From a bacterium (GTDB taxonomy: Bacteria; BMS3Abin14), in NCBI GenBank assembly GCA_029210545.1, contig JARGFV010000063.1, positions 1 to 14,670 of the forward strand: DNA of 14,670 nt, written 5' to 3'. The notes below the pieces were generated by a model. It searched no databases. It had not been told where the DNA came from and worked only from the letters and a program-made list of their open reading frames with translations. Position numbers and translations under genes: made by a program. Positions 14,505 to 14,670 of the stretch are shown here, piece by piece. Each line of letters starts with the position of its first letter. The stretch's first letter is position 1.

Positions 14505-14525
14505 GGGAGTTTACTGTTTAGAGTT
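14505..14525 (+). repeat. Short heptanucleotide array after atpE
   Basis: GGGAGTT, TACTGTT, TAGAGTT head to tail, all ending in GTT or following the same pattern. It leads straight into repeat copy E, whose presumed target site (14519-14526) lies inside it. Confidence 0.55.
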
Positions 14526-14526
14526 T

Positions 14527-14670
14527 GATGACTTCGCAAAAAGTCCATCAACGCGCCCCGCGCGGGGTGCCCAAATCAATGACAAGCCGCGCCTGGGAAG
14601 GGCGCCCGGATCGATGACCGATAAATATGTCAGCGATCCGTGAGGGAAGGAAAAACCCCGCTTTTTCCTT
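14527..14670 (+). repeat. Multi-hairpin MITE-like element, copy E (subfamily II, cut by right window edge)
   Basis: Begins like copy C (GATGACTTCGC) and has the GC palindrome with one change, then a single arm of the third stem followed by the extra GC stem, the GGATCG-type third stem and the AAGGAAAAA fourth stem. This is the same composite order as copy D. The first stem is imperfect because only one arm carries the GATGACT form. The element continues beyond the window. Confidence 0.85.

Overview
The window is a chromosomal replication-origin region of a GC-rich Gram-negative bacterium. The gene order (dnaA divergent from rpmH-rnpA-yidD-yidC, then mnmE, mnmG, rsmG, parA, parB, a bactofilin and an atpI-atpB-atpE set) suggests a deltaproteobacterial / Desulfobacterota-like lineage. 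That placement is inferred from gene order and protein character and was not tested by any search.

Layout. dnaA runs leftward (134-1504). Next to it lies a 0.66 kb non-coding block with DnaA-box-like sites, an AT-rich stretch, a large inverted repeat and promoter-like elements, which is the likely oriC. Rightward from it come L34 (rpmH, TTG start, nested out of frame inside the only long rnpA frame), rnpA, yidD, yidC, mnmE, mnmG, rsmG, parA, parB, bactofilin, atpI, atpB and atpE. Two perfect 16-bp parS sites lie in the mnmE-mnmG and rsmG-parA gaps. Together these genes cover replication initiation, membrane-protein insertion, tRNA and rRNA modification, chromosome segregation and the membrane sector of an ATP synthase.

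The accessory content is in the intergenic DNA. (1) Five copies (two cut by the window edges) of a 150-190 nt element are built from consecutive hairpins. They have similar ends and candidate 8-bp target duplications, as in a MITE. Stems change on both arms between copies. (2) Many gaps hold degenerate tandem arrays of period 7 (sometimes 8). The unit differs from locus to locus, the arrays often begin at a stop codon, and they often turn into their own reverse complement half way. (3) Each parS shares 3 bp with a perfect 12-13 bp hairpin. (4) A nested foldback of about 136 nt precedes parA.

The most unusual protein is the ATP synthase c subunit. It is 244 residues long with three helical hairpins, and none keeps the carboxylate normally found in the second helix; one glutamate appears in a first helix instead. 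The neighbouring a subunit keeps its essential arginine but lacks the usual polar partner residues.
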